Below are positions 1 through 10,716 of a stretch of 64,000 nt of DNA, one piece after another. The stretch spans positions 1,958,501-2,022,500 of the forward strand of contig JACSYO010001600.1 in the NCBI GenBank assembly GCA_016806645.1, read 5' to 3'. Numbering within the stretch: the first letter of the stretch is position 1; each line of letters opens with the position of its first letter. The DNA comes from Ophiodon elongatus. Its lineage: Eukaryota; Chordata; Actinopteri; Perciformes; Hexagrammidae. The translations under genes and the position numbers were made by a program. The notes beneath the pieces are model-generated. The model did not search any database, was not told the origin of the DNA, and was given only the letters and a program-made list of their open reading frames with translations.

Positions 1-615
1 AAAGTCACTGCACAGATGCGAATAACGCGAATTTCCGCCGGGCGGCGCGAATGACGCGACGCGAACAATTCGCCTCATTTGCGTGACGCTGTGTTACGAA
101 AGCCAATCAGCGTCGAGAAGCTCCGCCCGTCATCACTGACGTCCTGCTAGAAACTATGGAGGAGAAGTTGATAGACTGGAAGCGGCAGTCATCCCGATCC
201 TGGAGAAGCTGTGTGCGGCTACGGATGGCGTTATGAACCCAGACACGAGGGCGTTTGATGTTCCGACGTTTGTGGGACTTCCACAACACGTACAAAGCAG
301 AAATAGTGTTTATTTTTTCCACAGTGGATGGCGGACATTAACTATTTCTACGGAGATAAGCCACGCCCCCTCTCCGGCGCGTCTAGCCACAAATAGTCCG
401 GCGAGTAAACTCACGCGAGTAAAGCGGCGCGAATATTCGTATTTTGGTGTGAACACAGCAAGTTTTATGTCTGTGTACTTTGTACTTTTGTGATATGTGA
501 AGTTCTCAATAAAGTTCTTGAAATAAAAATATTCTGCATTTCTCCCTGCGCCCCACCTGTCATACCACTGCGCCCCACTAGAGGGGCGCGCCCCACAGTT
601 TGAGAAACACTGCCG
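1..615. mobile_element. Eroded DNA-transposon sequence (Harbinger-like part, hAT-like terminus)
   Basis: The first 440 bp is CpG-dense, with repeated gcgaat/acgcga words at both ends (about 17-75 and 400-435). Between them, MEEKLI at about 155 and, in another frame, KLCAATDGV and DTRAFDV suggest a decayed MADF/SANT-type accessory protein of PIF/Harbinger elements. Frameshifts and stops break it. An AATAAA follows at about 508. At 598-615 the sequence ggggcgcgccccacag then tttgagaaacactg resembles the right terminal repeat of hAT (Charlie-like) elements. The left ends lie outside the window, so type and extent are uncertain. Confidence 0.45.
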
Positions 616-3600
616 TAGACGAACCGCAAATACAGTAAAAGTACACGCTCAGCAGTCTGACTTATTTTACTCAATTAAACATACACGTTTTTGATGACGT
701 ATACCTTTTCAGGAGCAAAGTGCACACAAAATACACACAAATAATTTTTGAATAAAAAAAAATAATTACAGAATAGTCATGAATGAATGTGCAGGGTTTT
801 AGAAATACCAGGTCCAAAAACTGAGTTTACAGAGGGGGGTTTGGAAGTTTGGAGTCCCCTGAAAGATTTTTAATTTCCCTGATCTGATATCTAAATGTCA
901 GACTTTATCTGTGTGCAGATACCAGCACCGCAGTTATTTGGGTGACAGATCCTCTTTTTGTGGTTTTCTGCCATCACTGGCTTGTTATCCTATACATTCC
1001 AATCTTAACATAAGTATATCAGGTTTATTTGTTTTTCCTTAATTGTCAATATAAATGCTTTTGAAGGGGTAGATCACTGCAATGGCAACTGCATGGCATA
1101 ATTTGAACCATCCCCAAGTCTATGTAAACCTTTTGACATTGTTGTTGTCAAATATAGTTGTTTTTTTTTTTTTTTTTTGCTGAAAATTTGCAAATTCAAA
1201 TGAATAGAGCAAGTATTTAAATAAAAACACAATCCTATTTCCTCATTAAAAAAATAATCTTTCTTTAATTGTGTATTATAAGCTGCTTAGAGCTAGTGTT
1301 AGAAAGGAACAGGTCATGACTGATATATTTTATATTGTTTTGAAAACAAACTCTCAGTTTGTTTGTTTTCTTACCAAAACTAAATCTTAATAACCAACAC
1401 TTGGGTTTGTTTGGCTGCGACTTCACTGACTATGCTGCTGTGTGCCAAAGCTTATTATCATTTGGCGGTGGCACGTGTGTAAATGTGACTGACAGAAAAA
1501 AATTGTCAAAATTCATACCGTAGGGCACATTCGTACTTGTGTACTTTCTATACCTTTCATACCTTCCACCCCTAACTTTTTGCACATTGCTCTATTGCTA
1601 TGATTTAGCACTAGAGTTCAGCAATTTGATGGCGACTGGAACAATCAATAGCTTCAGGCAGTTTGATTTGCACTTGGAAGAAAACTCTTATCACATGGCA
1701 ATATTCAGAGATGACTCTCGAGTCAGGTTGAGTCAAGTACAATAACCTTTTCAAAATGATATCACAGCTCAAAATATGCTTTACCAAACAGCAGAGAGAG
1801 ATGGTTTGTGATCTTTAAAATGCATCTCTTAGTCACATTGCTGCACCCCACCAAAGGGCGTTCCTGTGATTGAATACATCCCAAAAGTCATTGGAAGGGT
1901 CCGTCACTCTTCAAGTTGATGTGTCATTAGAATGTCCCTTTATAGAGTTCAATCCGAGAAAAATCCTTCCATAGTGAGAGACGGATGATGTTTTATTCAG
2001 ATTCCCACTGCCCTGACATTTTAGAAACAGTAGGAAGTGTGGATGTATGAGGCAGGATAAATGCAGGGACGGACCTTCCCAGGATGTCCATATTCAATTT
2101 CTGCATGGCAATTTGGCTTGAGACGCAAGACCACAGCCGGCAGCAGTAACTGGGGAAGGGGAATGCTGGTAAAAAATGTCCTTGACCTTGGCTAAATAGG
2201 GGTGGAAAGGAAACGAAGAATAAGAAAGATTCTTTTTTTTTCTTCTAAGGGTGAATCCCACAGGTGTTTCCCCCCCCCCTCTGTCTGACCTCGACAAAAT
2301 GAAAGAAAAGGGCCTAAACTCATCTCAATGCCTGAAGGAAATTTAGTCTGAGACAGAGAGCAGAAAGGGGGAAAGGAGGTTAGTGTCCTCTGTGGAATTA
2401 AAGGCAGTATTCCCCTGAGTTAGAGTTAGACGATCACACCGAGGATTGTCTGGCAAAAAATTGGGATTTTGAGCCGCGAAACTGTGACGCATTAAATATT
2501 TAATCTAGCGCTGCATGTTATCATTTCAATTCACATAAGTTGTCTCAGTTGCATAACTTTTGTAGTTGACCAAGTAAAAGTTAAGTAAGCTATTAAAACG
2601 CTCACCGGGTATATCTTTTTTTTATTTTAGACCGAATACAAAATGCCGTGTATCCAGAAGAATCAATACCTGTTAAAACGGTGGAGTAAACTGCGGCAAG
2701 GCAGTTTGTCTGTTCGAGTTACGAACTGTGAAATCGATTGAATGAAGGATGGAGACAAACCCAGAAAAATATCATAGCCCGGAGAGCCAGGGGACTGTTT
2801 TTTATATACGTTATACTCTTTTTGCACACTCAGCCTTCTCTAGTCAATTTTCACATATTTTTCATCTTTTCATTTCATATTTACACTGTTTTTTTTTTTT
2901 TTTTTTCATCCCACCTTCCCCTCATTCTCCACACAAACACACATAGTCACTGTGTGACAGGTTCGACATGATCTTTCGTTCAGGCCGGCGGCTCAGCTTA
3001 ATGTGGTCCTGGGCTCCTAAATTCCCTTTAAATGAGTTTTTCCATTATACATCTCCATCCAGTGCAGGGCTATTCCCTTACAGCCATGTGGTCGTGTGTG
3101 AATACTAAGAATGAGTATCAGTATGGATATGTGAGACGCGGGATGACAATAAGGTTTGCTACAGGCTTGCATGCTACTGCATAACAAATAATTTGATACG
3201 TTCCTTTTGTTCTCCGGTGCTTGGTACGAGTTGTTCTATCTAACAACCGAGCACAAGGTCCTGAACACCCCCCGGAGAAGAAAGCTGAATCCCCGAGCAC
3301 AGTACTCCGGGACGTCTAATAGACCTTCAAGCTAAATCACGCTCATTGATCATCTTCCTCCTTTATCTTCTTCTTCTGATTTTGTGTTCTGAGCCCTGTC
3401 CTGTTGCTCTGCTCATTAGCGTCTCCGCAACTTGGCAACTGATTCCCCATTGCTACTCAGCACCCTGGCATTGATCATAGGTCTCCATGTACACATGCAG
3501 AGACTGAGAGAAGGCATTATTCACATGCACATACGAATTCCCATCTCAGGCTCACAATTATGCACATGCATACCTTCTTGCTTACTGTGTTTCCTAGAAC

Positions 3601-4490
3601 ATGTTGAGCAATGCCAATGAGCCCAGTTCCCTATCCCTTGTCCGCTATTGGCATGACATCCTATTGTTTCAGCATCACTATTTGGACAATTGAATGAATA
3701 ACAAATTATAAAGAAACACTTATCTGAATTAGTTTTGTTTTCTGTTTCATTCCTCTGAGTTTTCTGTGCCAAGAGGCACCACAGCAGATTTTATAATATA
3801 TTCTCAAAACAGCAGTAATCTCTATACGGCATCGAGCGCTGATGCTGAAAAGCTCTCCAGCATGACAAATATTCTGGATGAGGGCAAATCATTTATACAC
3901 GAGCAAGCTGCTTCACAAATCCAACTCATGGTCTTGAAGAGTGCTGAAATGTGCCATCTCAGATACATTTCAAGTCCATAAGCCTATATTTGGCAAGATT
4001 TTCTCTGATCATTATCATCTTATGATCCCCATCACAGTATTTTATGTTATTATGCAGTCACAGACTGTGTTACGCAAACAGAATGTGTAAGTAGATGGAG
4101 ACTGTCGCGATATGTGCGTGTCTGTGTGTGGACGCGCATGTGCATTCGAGCATTACAGAAGGGTAAAAAGATATGCCAAGAGTGGAATACTGGTTTGGCA
4201 TGTGTGAAAATGAACACTGTGATTGGGATTAATGACTTTATGGGAGCCCAAAGTGGGCATAATGAGCTGGAAAAGTTATATTCTAGATAAACCCACTGGA
4301 ATGGTAATGGAACAAACTGCTGAAGTCGGGGCCCAGTGTTGAGAGATATCGACGCTAGATTTAGACCTGATGGATTTCATTCATGCACACCTTATGGTGA
4401 TGAAGCTCTCCGATACTCAAGTGTTGTGTTGTTCTGTGTCATTTAGTGCTTGCCGGTATGACCATAAAAATGTATCACGGTATTTTACAA
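616..4490. other. Intergenic, no gene seen
   Basis: AT-rich DNA with an 18-base T run at 1161-1178, a T run at about 2889 and short low-complexity stretches. I see no exon with good splice sites or family similarity. Confidence 0.5.
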
Positions 4491-4499
4491 GATTCTGGC

Positions 4500-4507
4500 A
4501 GTGTGTA

Positions 4508-4542
<35 letters not shown>

Positions 4543-4671
4543 ATGTGTGTATATGTGTATATATATATTATAATTAGTTAACTTAATTATAATTAAGTTA
4601 TAATTAATTATTATTATAAAATTATATATACATATACACATATGTGTGTGTATATATATATATATATATAT
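4500..4671. repeat. Compound (TG)n/(GTAT)n/(TA)n microsatellite
   Basis: Alternating tg and gtat tracts, an AT-rich spacer of taattaa words, then tatgtgtgtg and (TA)11. This is a purine-pyrimidine alternating tract liable to length change. Confidence 0.9.
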
Positions 4672-5002
4672 AATTTTTTTTTTATTATATTTAATACCAG
4701 GAGTACAAACAGTATAAATCATTAACCATCAAATAAAACATTTAAATGTCACCATATAATATACTCATGGCTTTGATTACTTTAGGGTTCGCTTGGCTCC
4801 ACAACATTATATAATACAATGTATGAAGGAATCGGAATGCATGAAGCAGTCGCACAATGTTAATTTTTATTGCAAACTGCAACTTGTGTTGTAGAAAATT
4901 GGGCGACTGTACTTGGTTCCGCTTCCAGCTTTGGTGTTGTTGGTATAACGTTGGTATCTATAATGAGATAGCTGTTTGGCTTTCTACCCCAAGAAAACAT
5001 AC

Positions 5003-5298
5003 CTCGAACACATCTCTGCATGTCTTTTCGACGGTCTGTAGCGCGACGATGTATTTTCATCGGTGGACAGGTGGTAATACGTTTGTAATGTCGCTCCACC
5101 GCTTTCTTTTTCTGTCATATGCAGTGCCTCAAGCAAATCCTCTTCAAGCGGTGTCTGACCTTTTGGCTTCACTGTTTTTTCTGGAGCTACTAGTTGACCG
5201 CAATCCCACTCTCTGTATTCTAACACATTTTCTGCTGATGTGGGTGAGTAAGTTGATGGTGTCAGGCCCAAGTGCTTGAGGGGCTCTCTCGCGGACAT
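5003..5298 (-). CDS. Candidate first coding exon of an unrecognised gene
   Basis: The reading frame opens with MSAREPLKHLGLTPSTYSPT at an ATG in a fair context (aaaATGt). It runs 98 codons with mixed, protein-like composition (KPKGQTPLEEDLLEALHMTE, SRYRPSKRHAEMC) and no predicted membrane segment. It then meets a strong donor, TCGAG|GTATGT, in phase 2. Without splicing it would end after six more residues, giving 104. A near-consensus ZNF143/Staf motif lies 56 bp upstream of the ATG. I do not recognise the family. No matching downstream exon was found in 1-5000, so this could be a real gene, a pseudogene or chance. Confidence 0.4.
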
Positions 5299-5353
5299 TT
5301 TGAGCCCTTTATGCACACTTTCCGTAAGTTCTGAAGACTTTGCCTGAGGGAAT

Positions 5354-5371
5354 TACCCACAATTCATTGCG
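5354..5371 (+). promoter_or_regulatory. Near-consensus ZNF143/Staf binding site
   Basis: TACCCACAATTCATTGCG matches the published Staf consensus YWCCCRNMATSCMYYRCR at 17 of 18 positions, with T instead of G/C at position 11. Such sites usually lie within about 100 bp of transcription starts and often serve divergent promoters. Confidence 0.55.
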
Positions 5372-5376
5372 CTGTC

Positions 5377-5698
5377 ATGTCAAACACAGGGTTCCCAGGG
5401 GAATCTCAAATGCGTAAAAAGGTAAACAAACAACAGGGTAAATGTTTTCAGCCCGGCATATTGCACTTCCACAGAAACATTAACATTAAGGATTTAAGAA
5501 GGAACATAAAAACACATGAAAGCAGAGGAATGCAAGCATTGACTTCATTACACACCTGGTTTATTCATCAACCATTACTTATAACTTTGCTTATTTAAGC
5601 AAAGGCGAAAACATCTAAATCGTTTTGACAGTTACCTCTTGTCTCGTAAGGCAAGAGCTTGGAAGATGTTCTCATCAGGGAGTAAAAATGGGAAATAA
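5377..5698 (+). CDS. Candidate two-exon 47-residue basic peptide gene
   Basis: Exon 1 (5377-5421) encodes MSNTGFPGESQMRKK and ends AAAAAG|GTAAAC. Joining it in phase 0 to an exon at 5600-5698 (acceptor cttatttaag) continues QRRKHLNRFDSYLLS, then RKARAWKMFSSGSKNGK and stop. AATAAA at 5694-5699 overlaps the TAA. The product would be very basic. The ATG is only 6 bp past the ZNF143-like site, which is tight for a promoter. I recognise no family, and chance joining of two short frames is a serious alternative. Confidence 0.25.
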
Positions 5699-5965
5699 AA
5701 ACCCACAGTTGCACATAAGATATTTTGATTTCATCAAGGTGTTGTGATGTTTCGCATGTGGTCCTTTTCATACTATTTTCATTCCCTTGCATTTCATTTA
5801 TAAATGTGTTATCAATTAAAATCTTACAAATTGCTTATATTTAAACATTGTTCAGTGCCATGAGGTTTTACCCTGTTATGGGGAGTTAATTGTGGGTTTT
5901 AAATTGTTATAACCATGAGTAAGAAGGCTAGGCAGTTATAGGGATTCCCTTTTAATGCACTCACA

Positions 5966-6003
5966 GCATGCCCCGACTGTAGCTCTCTTCAGTCGGGGCA
6001 TGC
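5966..6003. repeat. Perfect 14-bp inverted repeat, 10-nt loop
   Basis: gcatgccccgactg is followed after tagctctctt by its exact reverse complement. This GC-rich stem sits in AT-rich surroundings. Confidence 0.85.
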
Positions 6004-6320
6004 ACAGGTATCAATCATAGATAGTTTATTATCTAAACTGCTAATGGGATTTCCTACCTTACCAAGTTGTACACATTTGTAGCTGTATACCCATGATGGA
6101 TGTTCTTTATTGTTATTGTCAACAGCCATTGTTGATTAGCTGTGAGGAAATATGTATATTCTTTACTTTGAGCTGTCAAAACTATCTTTCCTTCTTTTCT
6201 CTTTTTGCAATGCATTATTTCCTAAAAAATACATTCATATACAGTACAACAATATTTTGTAGGAAATGTATTTAATATAATTATGGAAGTGTTTACCTTG
6301 AATTTAACGCACAATAAATC

Positions 6321-6962
6321 AATACTACTCTTGGTATTGGTAGCCTAAAGCTAGATTTATACTCTCAGTATTAGTAGCCTAAAGCTAAATTTATACTCTC
6401 AGTATTAGTAGCCTAAAGCTAGTGTTATACTCTCAGTATTATTAGCCTAAAGCTAGTGTTATACTCTCAGTATTTTTAGCCTAAAGCTAGTTTTATACTC
6501 TCAGTATTAGACCTAAAGTGATTATACTCTCTGTATTAGTAGCCTAAAGCTAGATTTATACTCTCAGTATTAGTAGCCTAAAGCTAGATTTATACTCTCA
6601 GTATTAGTAGCCTGAAGCTAGATGTATACTCTCAGTATTAGCAGCCTAAAGCTAGATGTATACTCTCAGTATTAGTAGCCTAAAGCTAGATGTATACTCT
6701 CAGTATTAGCAGCCTAAAGCTACATGTATACTCTCAGTATTAGTAGCCTAAAGCTAGATTTATACTCTCAGTATTAGTAGCCTGAAGCTAGATTTATACC
6801 CTCAGTATTAGTAGCCTAAAGCTAGATTTATACTCTCAGTATTAGCAGCCTAAAGCTAGATGTATACTCTCAGTATTAGTAACCTAAAGCTAGATGTATA
6901 CTCTCAGTATTAGCAGCCTAAAGCTAGATGTATACTCTCAGTATTAGTAGCCTAAAGCTAGT
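6321..6962. repeat. 34-bp minisatellite, 18 full units plus partial ends
   Basis: The unit is cctaaagctagatttatact followed by ctcagtattagtag. Units begin at 6344, and the last, partial unit begins at 6951. Two units are shortened (31 and 32 bp); the rest are exactly 34 bp with one to three substitutions. Variant positions (gattta/gatgta, agtag/agcag) recur with a period of six units, about 204 bp. There are no unique spacers, so it is not CRISPR-like. Confidence 0.95.
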
Positions 6963-7282
6963 TTGTTAGATCCCTAAAGGGGTCAACAGGAGTTCCGCCG
7001 TAGATATACTTACAGCACAAGTGTTGATTTATAGCTAAGCTCATTGTTTACATCCTTAGCCAGACTGTAACACTGTAATGCAAAACTTCAGTAAACAGCA
7101 AACTTGAACCTAGAACATTTGTTATGAAAGAAAGAGAAAAACTGTTTCCACTGTCAGTCCTGTGGTTTCCTGAACTCTTCTCTTTGAATGATGTGAAGCA
7201 TAAGAGTATCACACATGTATTTTGCATAAGATTGCCTATTGTGGACAGTGTTTGGAAAATTTGATGGATACAAAGCAAATGA

Positions 7283-7540
7283 TTTATTATTTACTATTTT
7301 CTGTTGCAGTGAGACTGGGTCCACACATCTACAATGATTTCCAATGCGGTGTAGTTTTTATACTAGGTAGAATGCGGTACAATGCTGTCAAACTTGTTTG
7401 ATGAATACAATTTGAAAAGTCCTCCTCCGCAGATGCCCCTTGGCTTCTTTTCAATGTCTTTCACCGAGTTTGGACCTTTCTGTGAAGCATCCTCTTCAGT
7501 TTGCGCTGCTGGCTCTTGGGACAGATGTCTCTGGTTGTCA
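7283..7540 (-). other. Candidate terminal exon of an unrecognised gene
   Basis: On the minus strand a frame reads SDNQRHLSQEPAAQTEEDAS, then KGPNSVKDIEKKPRGICGGG and LFKLYSSNKFDSIVPHST, stopping at TAG 7365-7363. An AATAAA follows 75 nt later at 7288-7283. The composition is hydrophilic and protein-like. The upstream end has only a weak acceptor (ggtgtgag at about 7541), and an in-frame stop lies just before it. No family recognised. Confidence 0.22.
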
Positions 7541-7599
7541 CTCACACCAGGGTTTCAGTGGGGCTTGAGAGAGCTGGAGGAGGAAGCACAGCACGGCGA

Positions 7600-9455
7600 G
7601 TAAGTGAAGGGTTTAAAACTGGCCCTCTGGGGGGATCACCTGTTCCGAATGGAGTGGGGTGGGGGGCAAAGGCGAAAGGAAAGGGTGGGTTGGATGAGGA
7701 AGAGTGAAATGAAGGGTGAGGAGGAGTGAAATGAAGCAGAGAGAGGAGTTTTTGGTGAACATGTGTCATGCACAGCTGCTGTCTTGGTACCTGCCGGCGA
7801 TGCTTTAGGCTTTAAGCCTCAACTGGAGGACACCGCAGTGTGGAGGGGTCAGGATAGGAAGGAAGGCGCATATTCTTTGAGGGTCGCGGTATAGGAAAGA
7901 GTGGCCAAAGGGCATAAGAAGGCCGCAGGGTGATGGAGGGAAGAAGAGAGAATAAAAGGCTTTGTCTCACATTTTGAAATCACACTCATCTTCCGCCAGT
8001 CCCACCGGCCTATTAGTCTTCGATAACTTTTACTCTTCGAGGACCGTCAGTACTATTGGTCCACGGGGACCGGGCTAGTGAATTGATGGGGCCAGGTTAG
8101 TAAGTGGGAAAGGAGACAACTCTGGGAATGCATGGAGGACTGTTTAGGTAAAGCTTCAGTTGCTCTCCCAAAGGTCCTCTTGATCATCACATTTGCCCCC
8201 CTCGAGACTATGACTCAGTTCAGTGCTCCTCTGCTCCCGTCACATGCTCATCATGTCACAGAGAGAGATGTGGGCGCTCGGGACGAGCTCACACACATGA
8301 AAACACACACCCACACACACATACACACACATACCCGCTCGCTTCCTCTGCTTATATGCAATTTTCCTTGACATCTGGGTCTGTTCTCATCACTCTTGTG
8401 TTTGTGTCATGGTGGTGAATGGCTCGAGTGTTTGTGTATGTGTGTGCACATGTGAGTAGTTATATATTTATGTGCCATATGTCTTACAATGTTGGTAAAT
8501 GGCCCCAACAGCTCTCCAGGGCCTGATTCCACTCTGACAGAGAAACGACCATCCTGACCGTGAGGATAAACCAATAGTCCTTACAGATGGATGTTGGCTC
8601 TCTCGGTGATGAAAGGACTTCATGACCTACATGAAAAACAATTGTGAAATTGAGGGGGTTGGGGGGTGGTGCAATCAACACTGTGTGAAGTGTGTTTTGT
8701 TCCTTTCACATAGCTATGATACCCTTACCAATACAAATACAAATACTCTTCCAACCCTAAGATGCCTCAGGTGTGACGGTCTGGGCTGAAGGCATTACAG
8801 AAATGTTAGACATGTGCACTGATCACCTTAGAGTATTTTAGATTTTTTTTAGTGTAATGGTTAAAGCAAAATGATATGATTAAGTTGTATATGACTAGGA
8901 AAAGAAACCAATATAAAATAAAAGCAAAAAACTGCTTTGTTTTAAGCAGATTTATGTCAATAAAAGAACAGTCATGTTTTAAAAGAGACTAAACACATCT
9001 TAGAATATCTTGCCATGTACTGAACAATGTGGATATATCCTCATAAAAAAACATAGGCTCAAGAAGCCATTGCTCTTACTTACAGTAATGACCTTAGGTC
9101 CAAGATGTTCAAATACTGTCGCTTACAATTCAGCAGAATATGGACAAATGAATAAGAGAAATATCCCAAGGTTTCATAGCCATCGACGAGAAGTCAAACC
9201 TGCAAAAAAATGTAGACACCAAAAAGCTTTGAAATCAAAGTTCTATTCAAAGGACAACCCCTTCTATAAAAGACCAGTAATAGTACATATAAATGCATGA
9301 CATTGAATAAGGAGCTGAAAAGTATTGACTTCTTTCCAAAATGGACGCACACCACAGCATAGTGCGGCAGAATTAGACTCATCAAATATTCTCATGCAGA
9401 GTGTGTTGACAAGCCTGATTGGATTTACTGTTGATCATCTCTGAGGCGTTAGTCA
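7600..9455. other. Intergenic, no gene seen
   Basis: Includes a G/A-rich stretch at 7620-7760 and a short (CA)n at about 8302-8332. No convincing exon or repeat family was identified. Confidence 0.45.
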
Positions 9456-9462
9456 ATCCATG

Positions 9463-9463
<1 letters not shown>

Positions 9464-9531
<68 letters not shown>

Positions 9532-9532
9532 A
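9464..9532. repeat. (CA)n microsatellite
   Basis: An uninterrupted CA run of about 69 bp. Confidence 0.97.
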
Positions 9533-9986
9533 TATTTGTCTTTGCCTCTCAGCTCATTTTCTTGTGCCCTTGGAGAAAAGCCAGACTTCTTCAAGACTCC
9601 GCCTCACCAAGCGTTTGATCCGAGCACATAGACAAGTAAAAGTGAGCAGTTTGGAAAATGACTTGTACTGTGTGTGTGTGTGTGCGCGTGTGTGTTTTGT
9701 TGACCCACTTTCACACAGTTGGAGAGAGGTAGAGCTGTAAACGTTCCTCCGCTCTACCTCCTCTAACTCGCTCTGCCCTGGCATCCTAAAGATGCAGCGG
9801 TGACTATGGCAACGCTGCAGTAGCGAGTAAAGAAGAGTAGGCTTCTTCTTCTCTCTCCCCCTCGCTCTCTTTTTTCTCTATCTTCATGTTTTCTTTTTTT
9901 TCCTCTTCATCAGCTCAAGGCTATGTCACGGGTGTGCGTCTAGATTTTGTCTTCATAATGACAAAGATCCCTATCTTCTGATTTAT

Positions 9987-10014
9987 TTAGCACGCCCGCA
10001 TCAGGTTTTTTTTT
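9987..10014 (+). repeat. 28-bp duplicated word, copy 1
   Basis: The 19-base core ttagcacgcccgcatcagg followed by nine T is identical to 14973-15000. Flanks differ. Confidence 0.8.
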
Positions 10015-10628
10015 CTCAACAGTTAGCTTCTCATTTAACCTAATTTGCATCAAATGACTTCTCTACATTGCTTCTGTGAGGGTGGGTGTTCAAGAGGCTA
10101 AGGGTGAAATCTTACAACATGTTCTTCTTTTCTTGTCTTTCAGAACACACAATGTATTCAAGGCAAACGAACAGGTTGCCTCGCTTTACAGGAGTGCCGG
10201 TTGCTTGGTTGTAATGGCTGCCACTACAACAGGGTCCAGCTGACTAGTAGGATGCTGTGACAAGCACCCTGTTGTTGTTAAGGGATACTGTTGTGCTGTT
10301 GACTCTCCTTTCAGTGTACTCCTGATGCGTAGATAACACCTCCTCTGGCACTTCTTCCCTTTGCTTCGTGTGTATGTGCCCGTGTCTTTGGCACAGTCCC
10401 ACCGCCCCTGCCCAGCAGTTTGAAGCTGAGGACTCCTGGCAAAGACAGAGGGGCTTTTGGGACCTGCAGCCGTATGAATTTTTCATTCACTTCCCTCCGC
10501 TGTCTCTCGCCCCCTCTCTCCTTTTCTCGCTCGCTCTCTCACTAGTCCTCTCACCGACAAGTATTGTCTCTTGCTCGGTCTGCGATAGCACACCTGGTAC
10601 CCGCACAAGCCTGCACACGCGCAAACAC

Positions 10629-10631
<3 letters not shown>

Positions 10632-10712
<81 letters not shown>
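10632..10712. repeat. (CA)n microsatellite
   Basis: About 80 bp of CA, preceded by imperfect acacgcaaac units. Confidence 0.97.

Positions 10713-10716
<4 letters not shown>

Noticed and set aside
3766..3981. 71-codon plus-strand frame, NSSNLYTASSADAEKLSS region
   Set aside because: Composition is plausible, but there is no splice or promoter evidence and no family recognised.
4857..5279. 140-codon plus-strand frame rich in Cys, Phe and Leu
   Set aside because: It is antisense to the more protein-like minus-strand frame starting MSAREPL and has the hydrophobic bias expected of a shadow.
6321..6962. CRISPR-like array
   Set aside because: Repeats abut without unique spacers and the genome is a vertebrate's. 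It is a minisatellite.
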